Shown here: one piece after another, positions 32,667 to 45,599 of the stretch
Layout: each line of letters opens with the position of its first letter
How positions within the stretch are numbered: the first letter of the stretch is position 1
From: Hydractinia symbiolongicarpus
Lineage: Eukaryota > Cnidaria > Hydrozoa > Anthoathecata > Hydractiniidae
Length of the DNA: 64,000 bases
Direction of reading: 5' to 3'
Assembly (NCBI RefSeq): GCF_029227915.1
Contig: NC_079884.1
Span: forward strand, 25,418,001-25,482,000
The notes under the pieces: generated by a model
What the model was told of the DNA's origin: nothing
The model's database searches: none
The model's input: the letters and a program-made list of their open reading frames with translations, nothing else
Translations under genes and position numbers: made by a program

Positions 32667-35600
32667 TAAATCCAACATTTTTGTTTTCTGTGTTCCTAGA
32701 AAAAAACAAAAAAGAGTAAAGGTAGACGTAGCAGTTATCACAGGGTGGGGGCAATCTTGTTATCAGGGAGGTCATCTTTAGACGGTTTCATTCTAATGCA
32801 AAAAGCCTAACATGTCCAAGGGACTCGATTGGAATTTAAAAGGAACAAAAATACATATAAAGTCTTTTGAAGCATCCCAAGACGATATAAATGTATCAAG
32901 CAGAATTTTATATTTCTTTTGATTGTTCAAAATAGATGTCTATCAAAACAACCCATTACGTCGAGTCCGGCCGGAGGTTCCGCTTACAAACTATTTTAAA
33001 AACATAGTACTTATGTAATCTTTGTTTGTCATTAACAAACCTGTTTTTAACAAACACTTTTTTTCTTCTTTCTTGTGCTCGAGAAGATAAAATAACATAG
33101 TATAGTACTGCAAAATTTGGCTCTCTTAACCCTATTCGGTTCAGGTTTTTTCATTCTGTTTGAAGTTTCTGAAAGTTAAATAAAATTTATTTAACATATT
33201 TTACGGTTTTTACACAGATCGCATAAAAAACTGCCAAAAATTGTCTGGAAACCCGCTTTTTCACGATTTTCGGGTAAAATTCCGAAAAAAATCGGGAAAT
33301 CGGATTAATCACGTGTCCAAAACATGCAAAATGATTCTTCTTTATTAAACAAAGTTGTGTTGTAAGTTTCAAGTTCTAACGATAATCCTAACAAGAGTTA
33401 TTAAATTTTCCCTATTACAAGCGTTTCATAGAGATTTTTAGGGGTTGTTTCGAGTAATAGCCAATATCAAAGCTTCTGAACGGTATGGGACCTAAAAATT
33501 TGGGATGCAGGTGTCTAACAGATAAATATTGAAACTCAGTAAGTATCGTACCCATGTAAGGTAGCATTAAGGAGTTATTAAAAAAACCGTTGGAAGGGGC
33601 GGGGGCGGATTCCGACCAAATAGGGTTAAAAACCTTGTATCCAGGGCTTTTAACATCAACAAGGAATTTGAAGTTATAAGGAATTTGATGTTTACTATTT
33701 CATGACTAAGCTCTGGTAACAACAAGTATGAGATGTCGTGTGAGGAACCAATCACGTTAATTGATTGTAGCGTGAGGAGATTAGATGTCGCGTGATTAGG
33801 CTCCATTTTCTTGTAGAGTGATACAACACGTATGAAGAGAATTATCTTTGGTTTTGTTACGGCAGACAATTCATGCTGACATTTTAATGTGCTCCCAATT
33901 ACGAATTTCTAGTTATTATGCAGCTAAGAAGGCCATGCAAGCAAGTCCTTCCTTCTGTGAATACAAAAGAGGCTATTCGTCTCAAATTACAGTAAATATG
34001 TAAATATAATTCATCATTCCTATTGAAAGATAAAGATATGATCGATTTTTTTGTCACATAAAACGAAAAAGTGGAAGCTATCATATACAAGTTTCGGAAG
34101 TTATTTATGAGAATTCTTTATTTTTTTAAGTTCTTAAGGAGATTTTAGGAGGTGATGCCACCCTGTCAGGTGGATAGAATATCCAAGATGAGTATTTTTT
34201 CGTTGCTATATGCCTTTTGTGTGGACGGCATAAAGGGTAGGCATGATACCCCATTTGATCACATGTACGAAACGAGAACATATGTCTTTGACATCTTCTT
34301 AAAATGCAAAAATTAGTTAACAAAAGAAATAATTATATTGAATCACTGAAAACTTAAAAATCATTTAAATATATATATATACATTTAATAAAACATAAGA
34401 TAATATATACACGTTGTGAAATTGTGTTGAAATTATTTTCTTTAACGGTGGTTAAAAATGCTTCAGTCAGAATTTAGAATGAACTATGATACAAGTCAAT
34501 AAAAAGTGATCAAATTTACTTGAAGTTTTCTCGACTTATTTTACTTTTTAACTGAATTTAAGGTATTTTTTCTCTAAATTCCGAAGTAACAATAAACTAA
34601 GTGTAAATCGTGCTTTAAATATTAAACTATTTCGAAATTTGTGTGATCATTTTGGCAGTTTTTTTATCATACAAATTGAATCGGTGATAAATGACAAAAA
34701 CTTCCTAGCCATGTTTTAACTCGATCGATTAGTGGTAAAAATTTTGCAGTTGTTCGGTCAAACTACGTGTCACTTTTTAGTTTTTTTTCGAAAAAAAAAA
34801 GTGAACCTTACGCTCTTTTTTACGATTTTTTTTTATTCTCAAAAACTTTACTTAAAACAACTATCGCGACAATTTAAACCGCAAAAAAGGTTCAATTTCT
34901 CAAACAGCAAAAATACAAAAAAGAAAATTGTTATTTGTCGCGTCACCGAATGTTCGAATGACTTTTCAGCTATTCGAGGTAATAATATCAACATTAATTT
35001 CGTGATAAAAAATGCCTAAAACGTATTTGAATATTTGTGCATAGCAAGGATGCTAAAATTCTTTAGAGTGGCCTGGGAATAATTTAATTTTTCAAGTATT
35101 TCTATGTACTTCTCAAAAATTTCAAGGTATCAAAATTATTATGGAAAAGAATTCACGTGACACATGCATTCCATGCATTCCTTACATATCATACAAATGA
35201 TCAATGGACAATAGAATAAGAAAAAAACATTTCCCATCAACCATCAAGTGCATTGCTGTTTAAACAATCTAATTTCAACGTAAGCAGAGAAAAATCTTTC
35301 ATGTTATTTTCAGATAAACTATTAGGAAAATTGCCTTTATAAGTTACTCTCAAGTAAGCACAAAATTCCAGGTAATTCCAGAATTTTTTAGCATCGTTTC
35401 TAGTGCTAATCACCCCCTAATATTTCTATATACATAAAAAATTCGTTAAAAATTGAAGAAAACATAAAGAAAAACGTAAAATAAAATAAAAAACACAAAT
35501 AAAAAGAGAGTAAATAAAATTTTCAAAATAATGATAAAAATGATAAAAATGACGCTAGCATAACACCTGGAAAAGTCCCTTTAAAATTAAAAACCTGGTA

Positions 35601-36056
35601 AGTTGAACTTGATAAACGACTGTTTGAACTCCTACTTAAACGAATTTTAAAACCAGTGCTTTAATGTTTGTATCATATAAATATATAAGTTTCTTTAAAA
35701 AAAATTCCTCTGGAGAATAGTAGCTAAGTAATGTTATGCAAACATTATTTTCGTCATTGACAAATATTCACAAAAACAACAAAAACGTCAAAAAACAAAA
35801 CAAAACACATAGTTTTCACCGCACGGTGAGGATTGTTAACTTAAAAATCGGGAAAAAAAGAGAAATTCTTTTAATTTATGTATTTTACTCAAGCTTGACA
35901 TTTTACGAAAAAAATTTATCAATTTATCTTTTAGAGTGCAATCACTATGAGCTAAATTTATGATCGTGTAAAAACGATAAACTTCAATAAAAGGCATTAG
36001 ATGTATTCCGATGAGAGAGCAAACAAGAATATGAAGAAGAGAAACAACACACAAGA
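32667..36056. other. 3.4 kb gene-poor interval
   Basis: This lies between the 3' ends of astacin B and the RXR-like gene. It contains an inverse copy (33430-33548) of the repeat at 8.5 kb and long A- and T-rich tracts (34770-34850, 35440-35560). No frame here has protein-like composition or usable splice sites that I could support. Confidence 0.45.
33430..33548 (-). repeat. Dispersed repeat (inverse of 8478-8595)
   Basis: GTTTCGAGTAATAGCCAATAT, TATGGGACC and GTGTCTAACAGATAAATA are the inverse of the landmarks at 8.5 kb, in the same order. Confidence 0.55.
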
Positions 36057-39000
36057 CTAGGTGTTGTCTACGTCAAGCATTTCTAGTAGAAATGTATCTA
36101 TCGGAACGTCACCGATCAATTTAAAGAAAAACAAATGTTCCAACACTTGTAAAGCAATCGCCTTTAACGGCGGTAGCCTGAGTAGGAGGTGGGCAAGTCT
36201 ATTGGGATCATCTGGATAAGTCTTTTTAACATACTGGCAAAGCGTTGCTATATATCGTTCGCGAATTGTTTCCACTTGATCAACTTCCACAAGCTCTTTC
36301 GTGTCTAGTATAATAACAGAAAAAAATATTGATAAAAATTCTAAAGACCAAACTAAAAAATATCTAAAAACATAGGAGAAAAAAAGGCTTCACATAAGAC
36401 AAAAAGTGCGGGAAGAAAAGCCTTCCCAACACATACGTTAAGAAAATACGGTACAGAACGCCTAGAAAAGAAAAAATGGTCAAAGAAAATAAAAAAATAA
36501 AAAAATTGCTGGAGTTAAGGACTGGAGCTCTACAGTCCAAAATAATAATAATAATAATAAAATTACCGGGAGCAAACAACATGATTGCCCTTAGACAACC
36601 CCATTCGGACACATCAATTTGTAACTTTTTCATTGCATTGATGACTTCAGTAAATAATTTATTGACAAGAGTTCCTACACCAGCCTTCTGTAAATTCTCC
36701 CTGGACAAGTGTAGACCTGTAGATAACAGAATACCATTCGAGACTGCACTCGATCGATAGCAGAAGCCACCAATAAGTAACTCTGGCCAATTCCACTGTA
36801 ACAATTTGACTTGATCAAGAACGCTCAATTCTGTAAAATGGGGGAGTCGTTTTGCCCACTCAGCTAATGATGCAAGCTAAGAATATCAAAGATAAATTAA
36901 AATCGTTGAGAACGTTGGAATTTTGTTGCATAAAGCATCAAAGGGCAATGATTAGCCATATCATAAATTCAGCGTGTGATTTTTTTAATTTTCCAACTTA
37001 AATTATGTATTAAGATAGGGAAGATGGCATACCGCGCTATTATTCATGATAACATCTATTTTCTAAAATCATGGTAGGTCACTTTAACATAAAAATCCAT
37101 TACGAGAAAGTTGAGGAGTTTTTAGTATTTTTTGTTTATCTTTTTTTATCGTTTTTGTATTTTTTTATCATCTTTTAGCCAAAATGATTATTTCGGACTG
37201 GTTAATTTAAGGATATATCCATATGCAACCATATCTTTCTACAACCATGGACATTATATTTGTGGAAATTGCCGTCTTATCCTCATATGGTCACACAGCA
37301 TCACCTCGCCAGTACTCTTTACTTTGTTAGGGGCGTAGGCCAACCGAACAAAGTCGAAAATATGGAACGCATTATGGAACAATTCACTCCACAGATCTAC
37401 CCAAGGCTCATTTCCATTTGATTGCATTTTCCGCTATAGCATAAAAAATTTCACGAGTTTTTTCGTCAGTAACTTTGACAAATATTGACAAATTCGAAGT
37501 AGGTGGTACTTAGATAGAAACGGCTTTCTCGATTGCTTGTGGTTACAATATTTGAAATTCCGCCCTTTTTTCCGGTATTTACGTCCGTGATTGTAGGTTT
37601 ATCATGTCTATTACATACCTTATAGGAAATTAACATTTCACTAATGAAGTCAATAATTAAATCTGCATTTAATCTCTATGAGCTACAAAGGTCATTGAAG
37701 AGGGTCATGCTTGGACAAAACCAATACTCAATCCGAATATTTAATGCTATAACTCTATGCTGACTGACAAATGCGCATCATAAAGCAGAATAAAAATATT
37801 GTTGTTCTATTTTATTTTTACATTGCTAAAAATGTTTCTTCTCATCATGTTTTTTATTTCTTACCACTTGCTAACTATATACCGAGTAATGAGAAGTAAT
37901 GGGATTCACATTACTCTTTGGGATGACAAGCCGCGGTAACTTAACGAGCTTATGAATTTCTACTTGCCTTACTGTATCAATTATAAATAGTGCTATTTTG
38001 AAAGGCATTAATTTCCTATAATAACACGCTAAACACATACCTGCGCATTGCAAATTTATTTAAAAAAAAAACGTTTTGCTTTTTGTGACATTTTCCCAGA
38101 GTACTTGCAAATGGTAACAATAACAGGAAATAAAAATACTAAATATGAAAAAAAAATAACAATGAGGAACAAAAGTAACAATAAAAATAACAAAAACCTG
38201 TTTGTCTGCAGCAAGACATATCTGTCGGATTGGATCGATGCTCACATCAACAAAATTGCTTATTTTGGGATCAACAAAAAGCTCCGCATTGGATATACAT
38301 TGTAAATCAACAGTTAAAATTTGATTTTCAGACGAGGAGACTTCTGTTGAGCTGTCTGCTACTGCAGTAGTCAGCTGTTTTTTCTTTAACAATTTTTCTT
38401 TTTTATCTCGAGCTAATTCTAATTCGACAGCTAAAAAAAGCAAATAACATACTTTTAACTCTACTATAAACAACACAATAAATGTTTACGTGCAAAATAA
38501 AGCAAAAAACAACTGAAAAGCTATCCTAACAAGACTTATAGCAGAAATTTTCTGACCCTTACTGAGTTTTGACCTTACACAGTTTTACACAGTAAATTGA
38601 TTTTCCCTGAAGTGTAAACACAAAAATGTCATGGAGTGGTATACAGTACACTGTGAGAAAGACACTCAGAAAAACATGTTGGAATTGACTGAAGGTTCGA
38701 AAAATAAAGTTTTATCTAAACAATAGAAACTTTATTGAAGTGATTTAATGTTTTGCAATTAGGTTCCCCTAGGTTTCATTTCCTTTGCTGGTACTGATTG
38801 AAAACATGAACAAACATAACTCTTCGTCTCAGAAATTTAATGAAAATGACATAGAACATTTTACAACGAAATAATGTGCATGTTTATGCCTTTGGGCTGA
38901 AAAATATGTTCTTCTAAGAAAATGAGGTAATCTGCAACTATTTTTGGTTCCCCCTGACAAACAGGAATCATTTTTGGGGGGAGGGTGGGGGTAGACTTTT

Positions 39001-39656
39001 TCAGATTTTCTACTTTGTGCCAAAACCCACGTAAAGCAAAGCAAACATTTACCTTCTTTACTCATTCCAACCTTGTAACATTTCGTTAAACGACATGACT
39101 GACAATGATTTCTTGTTTTTTTCGTCAATAGACAGTCCCTTGTTGACACACAAGTATATTTTCTGTTATTTTTTAAAGCTCGTTTAAAAAAACCACGGCA
39201 GCTATCACAAACAATTGCATGAAAGTGTTCTTTTTCTGCTTTATCTCCACAAACAGCACAAGAACTCTTTTTAATAGTTTTTATATCAACTTTTGCTGTC
39301 AGCGATCTAGTTTCTTGCGTATTTTTCACATCAATTTGAACGGTACTACTTTCTGGTGAACTTTGGCTAATGCTGGTACTATCAGGGCTTTTTAAAGGAA
39401 AAATGGAACTATTTGGACTGGAAGAATCAGTATTCTGTAATAACCCCTTTTGTATATTATATGGACTAGTCATAAAATTATAGTCTTTGCCTTTCGGGCT
39501 AGAAGTAAAGTCTGTTGATGCATTACTGGAGCTTAGTGATGATGACTGGTGCTGATGCATCAGTGTTATAGTAGTTTCTACACTGGGCGGATCAGATCTG
39601 GGAGAGTTGACACTCTCTTCATTGGATGCTGGAGGAGAAAGTTCAGAATGTATCAT
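36057..39656 (-). CDS. RXR: Nuclear receptor, RXR (NR2B)-like
   Basis: Coding exons 39053-39689 (ATG used at 39656), 38198-38430, 36567-36876 and 36057-36304 join in phase for about 464 residues. The N-terminal A/B region is Ser/Pro/Thr-rich. The DNA-binding domain runs from [18 protein letters not shown] through [19 protein letters not shown], with all eight zinc cysteines. The P-box is C-D-S-C-R-G, whereas RXR has C-E-G-C-K-G. The ligand-binding domain is clearly RXR-like: [28 protein letters not shown]-type [24 protein letters not shown], then [20 protein letters not shown] and [20 protein letters not shown], the last holding the AF-2 helix. RXRs are ligand-regulated nuclear transcription factors that dimerise. 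An upstream acceptor at 39690 implies at least one more 5' exon, probably untranslated. Confidence 0.88.
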
Positions 39657-39689
39657 TTCGTTAATATTTACTGCTATGTATGCATTATT

Positions 39690-42600
39690 CTAAAAAAAGA
39701 ATAGTAATTAAAATACTGCCAAAACTAAATTACCTGCAGACAATCCACCCAATTACAAAATAATATCAATTTAAGGACCAGTCACATATTAACGTCATAA
39801 AAGAGGGTAAAGGAGGATTATTGAAATTGCATATGCTTTTTTATAGAGCAGTGCAAGGGGTTTAGCCTGGTTCCCACTGCACTGACATAAGAAAAAACCC
39901 TGTGAGAACGTCTTCGACATGAGCATAAAAACTCACATTGTGAATAACAAAGGATAAAAAAAATCTTTTTAATATTCCTATGCTTTATGTCATGCTTGCA
40001 GCACAATTTTTGTTGTGAGGAAAAAACACAAAAAATTGCCTTAGAATATTATTGTTAACAGGAATTGTCAGTGCTTCCCAGACACCAAATGTATTCTTAA
40101 AATTAAGTTTTCGGCCAAATTATTATCTCATAAACATAAAAAAAAGAAAAATGGCTTAGAGTTTAAAATTTTATATTGCACTGCTTTTAGAAAAATCTTC
40201 ACATGTAAAATTGATTGGAACAATAATTCTTTTGATTTTGAAATTTTTTGATTTGTCATCTTGATAAAAAAACTTCCCTTAGTTTATCCATCTGTGCCAT
40301 AGAATTAATTGTTAAATCAGACCTTTTTTCCAATATTAATATAAGAATTTTTATAAAATAATGTAAAAGAATGTAAAATAGAAAATGAAAGTATGAAAGC
40401 AGTTTTTTCAGCTGTTTGTCTAACTACTTTATTGAATCAGAATTGGGGAAAAATCCCAAACTTATCTTTGGCTTTAACATATTCTGCCAAAACAAAGGTA
40501 ACATACAAAAACTGTATCTACAGCTTACCAATGATAAAAGTAAATCGAACACACATTATATTGCATAACAGAAATGTTTCCAGCATGTAAATCTAAAACC
40601 TTGTAACATTTTCAAATCGATTTTACGTTTATGGGGCCACAAGTTGAACACATTAAATAAATATGTGTACATTATTAAAAAAAATGGTTATCGCTTTTTT
40701 TTTATTAAGGTCTAAAAATTTTTAAAAAAACCTTGAGCAAGTGAACACAAATTACATAATTTACTAGATGATACATTGTTTTGGAATAACACTAACTTCA
40801 AGTACTTATTGTGTATAATAAACAGCCGTTTTATAACACCGTTTTCAAAAGTAAAAAAAGGATGTTTTTCTAACATTTCTTAATTCCTGTTTTTGTAGCA
40901 TAACTTTTTCTTTGTGCACATGCATATAGATTATGGGTATTAATAATATATAGAATAAACATATTTAAGGCACTATTACATAAAAACGACACATAATAAA
41001 CATGTATAAGTATATATGTATATTAGCAAACTTTGGGGGATATTTATAATTATGCAAATTACTCATGTTATATATTTGCTAATTATATGCTATACTAATG
41101 TAATGGTTCCTTGTCCTGCAGTATTTCTAACATATTCTAAAAATAAATCATTTAAATCCAAAGAATAAGAAGAGAGTGGTTTATGTCAATATGTATATGT
41201 TAGCCATTTTTAATGTTTTAATAGCTCACAATGCATTGAAAATTTCACCAACCTTAAGCACCGGACCCCTGCTGTGATTTATTCATACATATGCATGCGA
41301 TTTTGTTAAATAAAATAGGCTGTGGCTGCACCACCTATGCAGCTAAATGCAAGCTAAAATACTTAAAATTTACATAAATGTGGGAATATCACAGGGCTAT
41401 TTTTTAATATGCGTGTTGGAAAAGATGTTTGGACATTTTATTTCTATTCACAGACTTTTTCAAGAACTTAAGATGAGATAAAGACACTTTAAATTTTTAC
41501 AATAAAAAATTTATTAATTTATCTATTAGGGATGTTATGGTTCAAACTATTTATTGGATATTAAATCCAATTAAATTAAATTGTCTGTAAGATAATATAA
41601 ATAAGAATTTTTTTTTTACAGATAGCCATAAATCTACATTTTTGTTTTTCACTAAATGTCGAAACGTTCTCTCCATTTTATTTTTTGTATTCTTCAGCAT
41701 TACCATAGCAACAACGCCTCACAACATTTTGTCAAAAAGCGCATTATTCGTTTTTATTAAAAAATTTTTATGAAATCAAATTAATTTGCTGCAACAAAAA
41801 TTTTTGGCAGTGCAAAAAATGGCATTGTGTTACCATTACCTGTGTATGAAAAATTGCAATATTGCAATATCACCTGTATCCCCAAAACTGCTTTAGAAAA
41901 CAGGACTTTCTATCCCCAAATAATTAAGACATTTATTTATCATCAAAACAAAGAAAGATAAGTATCAGAAAATCCTGTCAAATAAAACAAGGTGCAAGTA
42001 TCAACAAACGGTCGTATATGCACACAGTTTTTTCAATATAATACTCACCCAGGAAAACGAATTGTTATACTTGTAAGACATATAGCTAATAAAAGCAATA
42101 ACGATAGCACAAAAAAAAACATAAACTCTAAGTATAAACCAAAAACACCAAAAACTATAGCATAATTCCCTTTTATCAGCTGTCAATGTTAAAGTACTAC
42201 TAAACAACGACAGGTAAATCATATCACTGCTATAGCAACGAAGAATCATACCATGCATTGTAAACAGATTTTTTTCAATTTTTGTACCTCCTAATTAGAA
42301 ACCATACATTCTGGATTTAAATTACATTCAATTACATTACTGAAATTACAATAGATTATAATTGCAGGGACAAAAATATCTCACATACAAACATAACAGG
42401 CTTTTAATATGACTGGATATCTTAGAACAATTATTTTAAAATATAAATTTACTCTATTTTACAAAACAGCAAACAATAATTATAATGATTAAATTAAACC
42501 ACCTTTAATATTTAAAAAAAATAACATTGTTCGTTACCACCTTTTATTGTTGATACATTTTTTCGAAGTACAAACATTACAAACTTAGATTCCACAACAA

Positions 42601-43060
42601 TTAGCCTGCCAAAAATATGACAGGCATTAATAATGAATTTATTTTCATATCTAAGTGTTCTGTTTGTTTTTAAATGTTAATTCAATTTTCTCTTAGAGTC
42701 GCTATATCACTTAAATTTGTTGCCCTTACACTGGTTTTGGATCAACAAAGAAATCTTTATTTTTCTAGACATTCTAACAGACATTGTTGGTGCTAAATAG
42801 CATTTTTACTAGCTAAAGATGTGCTGTAATGATTTGACAATATGAATATTGATAAGGTGATATCGAAAGGATATAAAAAAGAACCTCAGTACTTATAACA
42901 GACATATGGCTTTTTTACCATAATGATTTAGGCACACAAATTACTACTACTTAGCATCTTATGCTATACACATACCAAAATATTTCTATATTATGTACCA
43001 TACATACCAGGGTTCAAGCCAGTTTGCAAAAAATCAGTTGACTGTAGAGAAGAAAAACTC
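39690..43060. other. Gene-poor region upstream of the RXR-like gene
   Basis: This probably includes 5' non-coding exon(s), introns and regulatory DNA of the RXR-like gene. I see extreme AT content, long A/T tracts, and scattered ATATAT and TAATTATATGC words. No exon could be supported. Confidence 0.4.
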
Positions 43061-43119
43061 TTTGCATTTGTGGTCTGGGAGCATTGAATGCCACTTGTCA
43101 TTTTTCCTTTGGTAATGGC

Positions 43120-43700
43120 TATTTTGTTGTGTCAGTCATTATAAAAATTGGTGATAAAACAATTGAAGAAGCAAGCACAATGTCAATAGACCTACCTGGA
43201 TTTAAAGCATTGACAAAAACTAATAATCCAATCCTCAGAAAAAAGTTCAAAAATCCGTATTTTGAACCGTTTTGACTCATTTTAGCCATAAATTTGCAAT
43301 TATTAGGCTGGAAAAAACAGAATAAACTGATGATCTAATCCTGAGAAATGTCCTAAAAACCATATTTCAGGATGTTTTTGCTAATTTAGTGCAAAAATTT
43401 TCTATTTTTGATCTGATTATTTATTACAAAACTGACTTGTCACATTCAAGTGTCTATTGTTTCCTGTCATTGTGAAAACATCAGCAAAAACCAATGATTT
43501 AATCCTGAAATGTTGTAAGAACTGTTTGTTTCTCACCTTATTGTCTCATTCTGCGCATATATTTTTGAGCCGATAAGATTTTTCTAAAAAAACTGACTTC
43601 GTCACATTCAAAGGGGTATTGTTCTCTATCTATTTGCATAAAATCAGAAATAAATAATAATCCAATTCTAAGAAAAGCTAGTAACAGACAGAAAGATACA
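43120..43700. repeat. Degenerate tandem repeat, unit about 180 bp
   Basis: Recurring landmarks appear at least twice or three times in the same order: AAACTGACTT(C)GTCACATTCAA, GTATTGTT or CTATTGTTTCCTGTC, AAAATCAG or CATCAGCAAAAAC, AATAATCCAATTCT/TAATCCTGA, and TGACTCATTTTAG/TTGTCTCATTCTG. Units are heavily diverged. A 63-codon open frame at 43084-43275 lies in the first unit and is not supported as a gene. Confidence 0.55.
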
Positions 43701-45261
43701 ACATTTTACTTTTAAGAAAAATTAAAAATAAATGATAAGTGAGACTATTGTGCATTTATACAGTTGATGCATTTACACATAAGTGCTTCACATATTGCCC
43801 TGGTCTCACTTTCCCAAACGTTTTTGATTGTCAGGACAAGTATTGTTTGCCACAAGGCAGGCTTTGTTTGAAATACAATAAAAACGTGAAGAGAGATATA
43901 TAATAGAGAAAGACAAGGAAATAAGTGTGAACACAGATCTAGTGACAACAATCTAAACTGCATAGTTGGAAGAGGGATAAGAACCCCCTATTTTTTAACA
44001 CCCCCTCCCCTATTATATTTTTTGAGGCTAAGCTATTATTATCTTTATCCTGTAATGAATATGTAACGCAAACACCTTTTAATTTAAACTTATATCCAAA
44101 GACATCAGAAAGCACTTTGTATTGTTGTTGTTAAAAAAAGATATGGAACCTGCAAAAAAACAACGTTAATTACTTACAATCGACACATGGATAGTTAGAA
44201 AAAAGGTTCTAGCAAATTAAATTGTGCTCTTGTCTGCATTTCATATTTCATAGCCACTAAATGTGACTAAAAATACCTGGTATTTTTTCCAATACGTTTT
44301 GACTAAAAATACCTGGTATGTATTTTTAGAACTTTCCGCAAGATCTCTTATGTATAGAAAAGTCTCCTTAATTTTCTAATGTTGTCAATTTTAAAAATTG
44401 CTACAAGCTTTGTTTGTGTTTATTGAATCTTTTTACAACTGTCAACTTTAAATTCTTTTTTCTAATAGGTTTTGACAACCAGAAATATGAAATTAGATAT
44501 ATTAATGAATAAACAGAATTAACTTTTAAAAGAAAGAAATGGAAACTGGCTGCAAACTGAAACAATACAAAATAAGCAATTGCTGTTTCAAGGCTAAATT
44601 AAATGATCTGTCTTTCTTAAAGTAGGTAATCTAAGAAGCAACAATTTACGAAGAATATAGAGCAACCACACCCTACAACCCCCTATTTTGCTCAACCCCA
44701 CCTTTTTACCATAGTCATAAGACTATGGTAAACTGACTGTTTTTACTGAGAAATTTAGGTATAGCTAATAATGTTTATAACTATCTTTACTTAACTATGG
44801 CTATAGTTAAGTAAAGATAGTTAAGTAGTGATAGTCATTAGTTTGTTGCTGACTTTTTCTGAGTTAGCTAGTTATACAGATCTATCGATAAGGGGCGAAC
44901 AATCGTTTTCTTACAAGCAAAGATGCGCTGACTTTTGAGAAATGGAATAATAGGTGAGCCATTAACTGCTCCCCGAGTTCCATAAAAAGTTTGGTTAGCT
45001 GAGTGAATATAATTTCTGAAAAATTTTTTTTTATAACTTTTTATAAAAAATTAAAAATAGTTTTGAAAGGAATAATGCCAACAATATTTATTGCCTGTTT
45101 TGCTTGTAAGTGCAATTATGCGACTTGTTTCATCCGTGTCTCATCAGCGTTCACCTCCAAATCAAGGATCACATGGCTAGGTATCAGCCGTAATCATAGT
45201 TACAAACTATGAACGGGCCAAGTTAATGATAGTCTACATAATTTTTTTTCTAGGTCAGAGA
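43701..45261. other. Gene-poor region
   Basis: There is no supported gene. It contains the inverted repeats at 44709-44728 and 44782-44824, reported separately, and a direct repeat of AAAATACCTGGTAT at about 44269 and 44307. Confidence 0.4.
44782..44824. repeat. Perfect fold-back, about 20-base arms
   Basis: AACTATCTTTACTTAACTAT and ATAGTTAAGTAAAGATAGTT are exact reverse complements separated by only GGCT-like bases. The hairpin has the size of a small precursor RNA, but no other sign of transcription is visible. Confidence 0.8.
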
Positions 45262-45265
45262 GAGA

Positions 45266-45588
45266 TAGAAAGCTATGCGCATTCTACATGGTTAGCCTTA
45301 CAAAAATCGAGGGATATACATTGTCTATTTTTCTAGGAAGAACCATGGCTTCAATGGGGAGTCTTACAGTATTTAATGCTCATTTCAAGCTATATATATA
45401 TATATATAGAGCTAATTATCGTCCGCTCTTTGCCAGACACTCCCTGCAACATCCAACAGCCCACACAGTGGGTCATCTCCCCAATTTTCCTCACATGGCG
45501 TGGTTTAACTCAGGGCTATGGTAACATTAACTCGCCCATCCGCACAAAGTGTGAGAATTTTAACCACAAAGCTACAGTGTCACAAAGC
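45266..45588 (-). repeat. tRNA-derived SINE, copy 2 (B-box region deleted)
   Basis: This has the same body as copy 1: TACATGGTTAGCCTTACAAA, ATCGAGGGATATACA, ATTTAATGCTCATTT, CAACATCCAACAGCCCACAC, CTATGGTAACATTAACTCGC. The bases that hold the B box in copy 1 are missing between CTCGCCCAT and CCGCACAAAGTG. A (TA)n tract sits in the middle. This copy cannot be an active Pol III template. Confidence 0.75.
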
Positions 45589-45599
45589 TGCAGCACCAT

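Noticed and set aside
40393-40590. 65-codon frame with a hydrophobic start (MKAVFSAVCLTTLL)
   Set aside because: The hydrophobic stretch is short, the rest is not protein-like, and no splice or promoter context supports it.
43084-43275. 63-codon plus-strand frame
   Set aside because: It lies in a degenerate tandem repeat whose other units are not open in the same frame.
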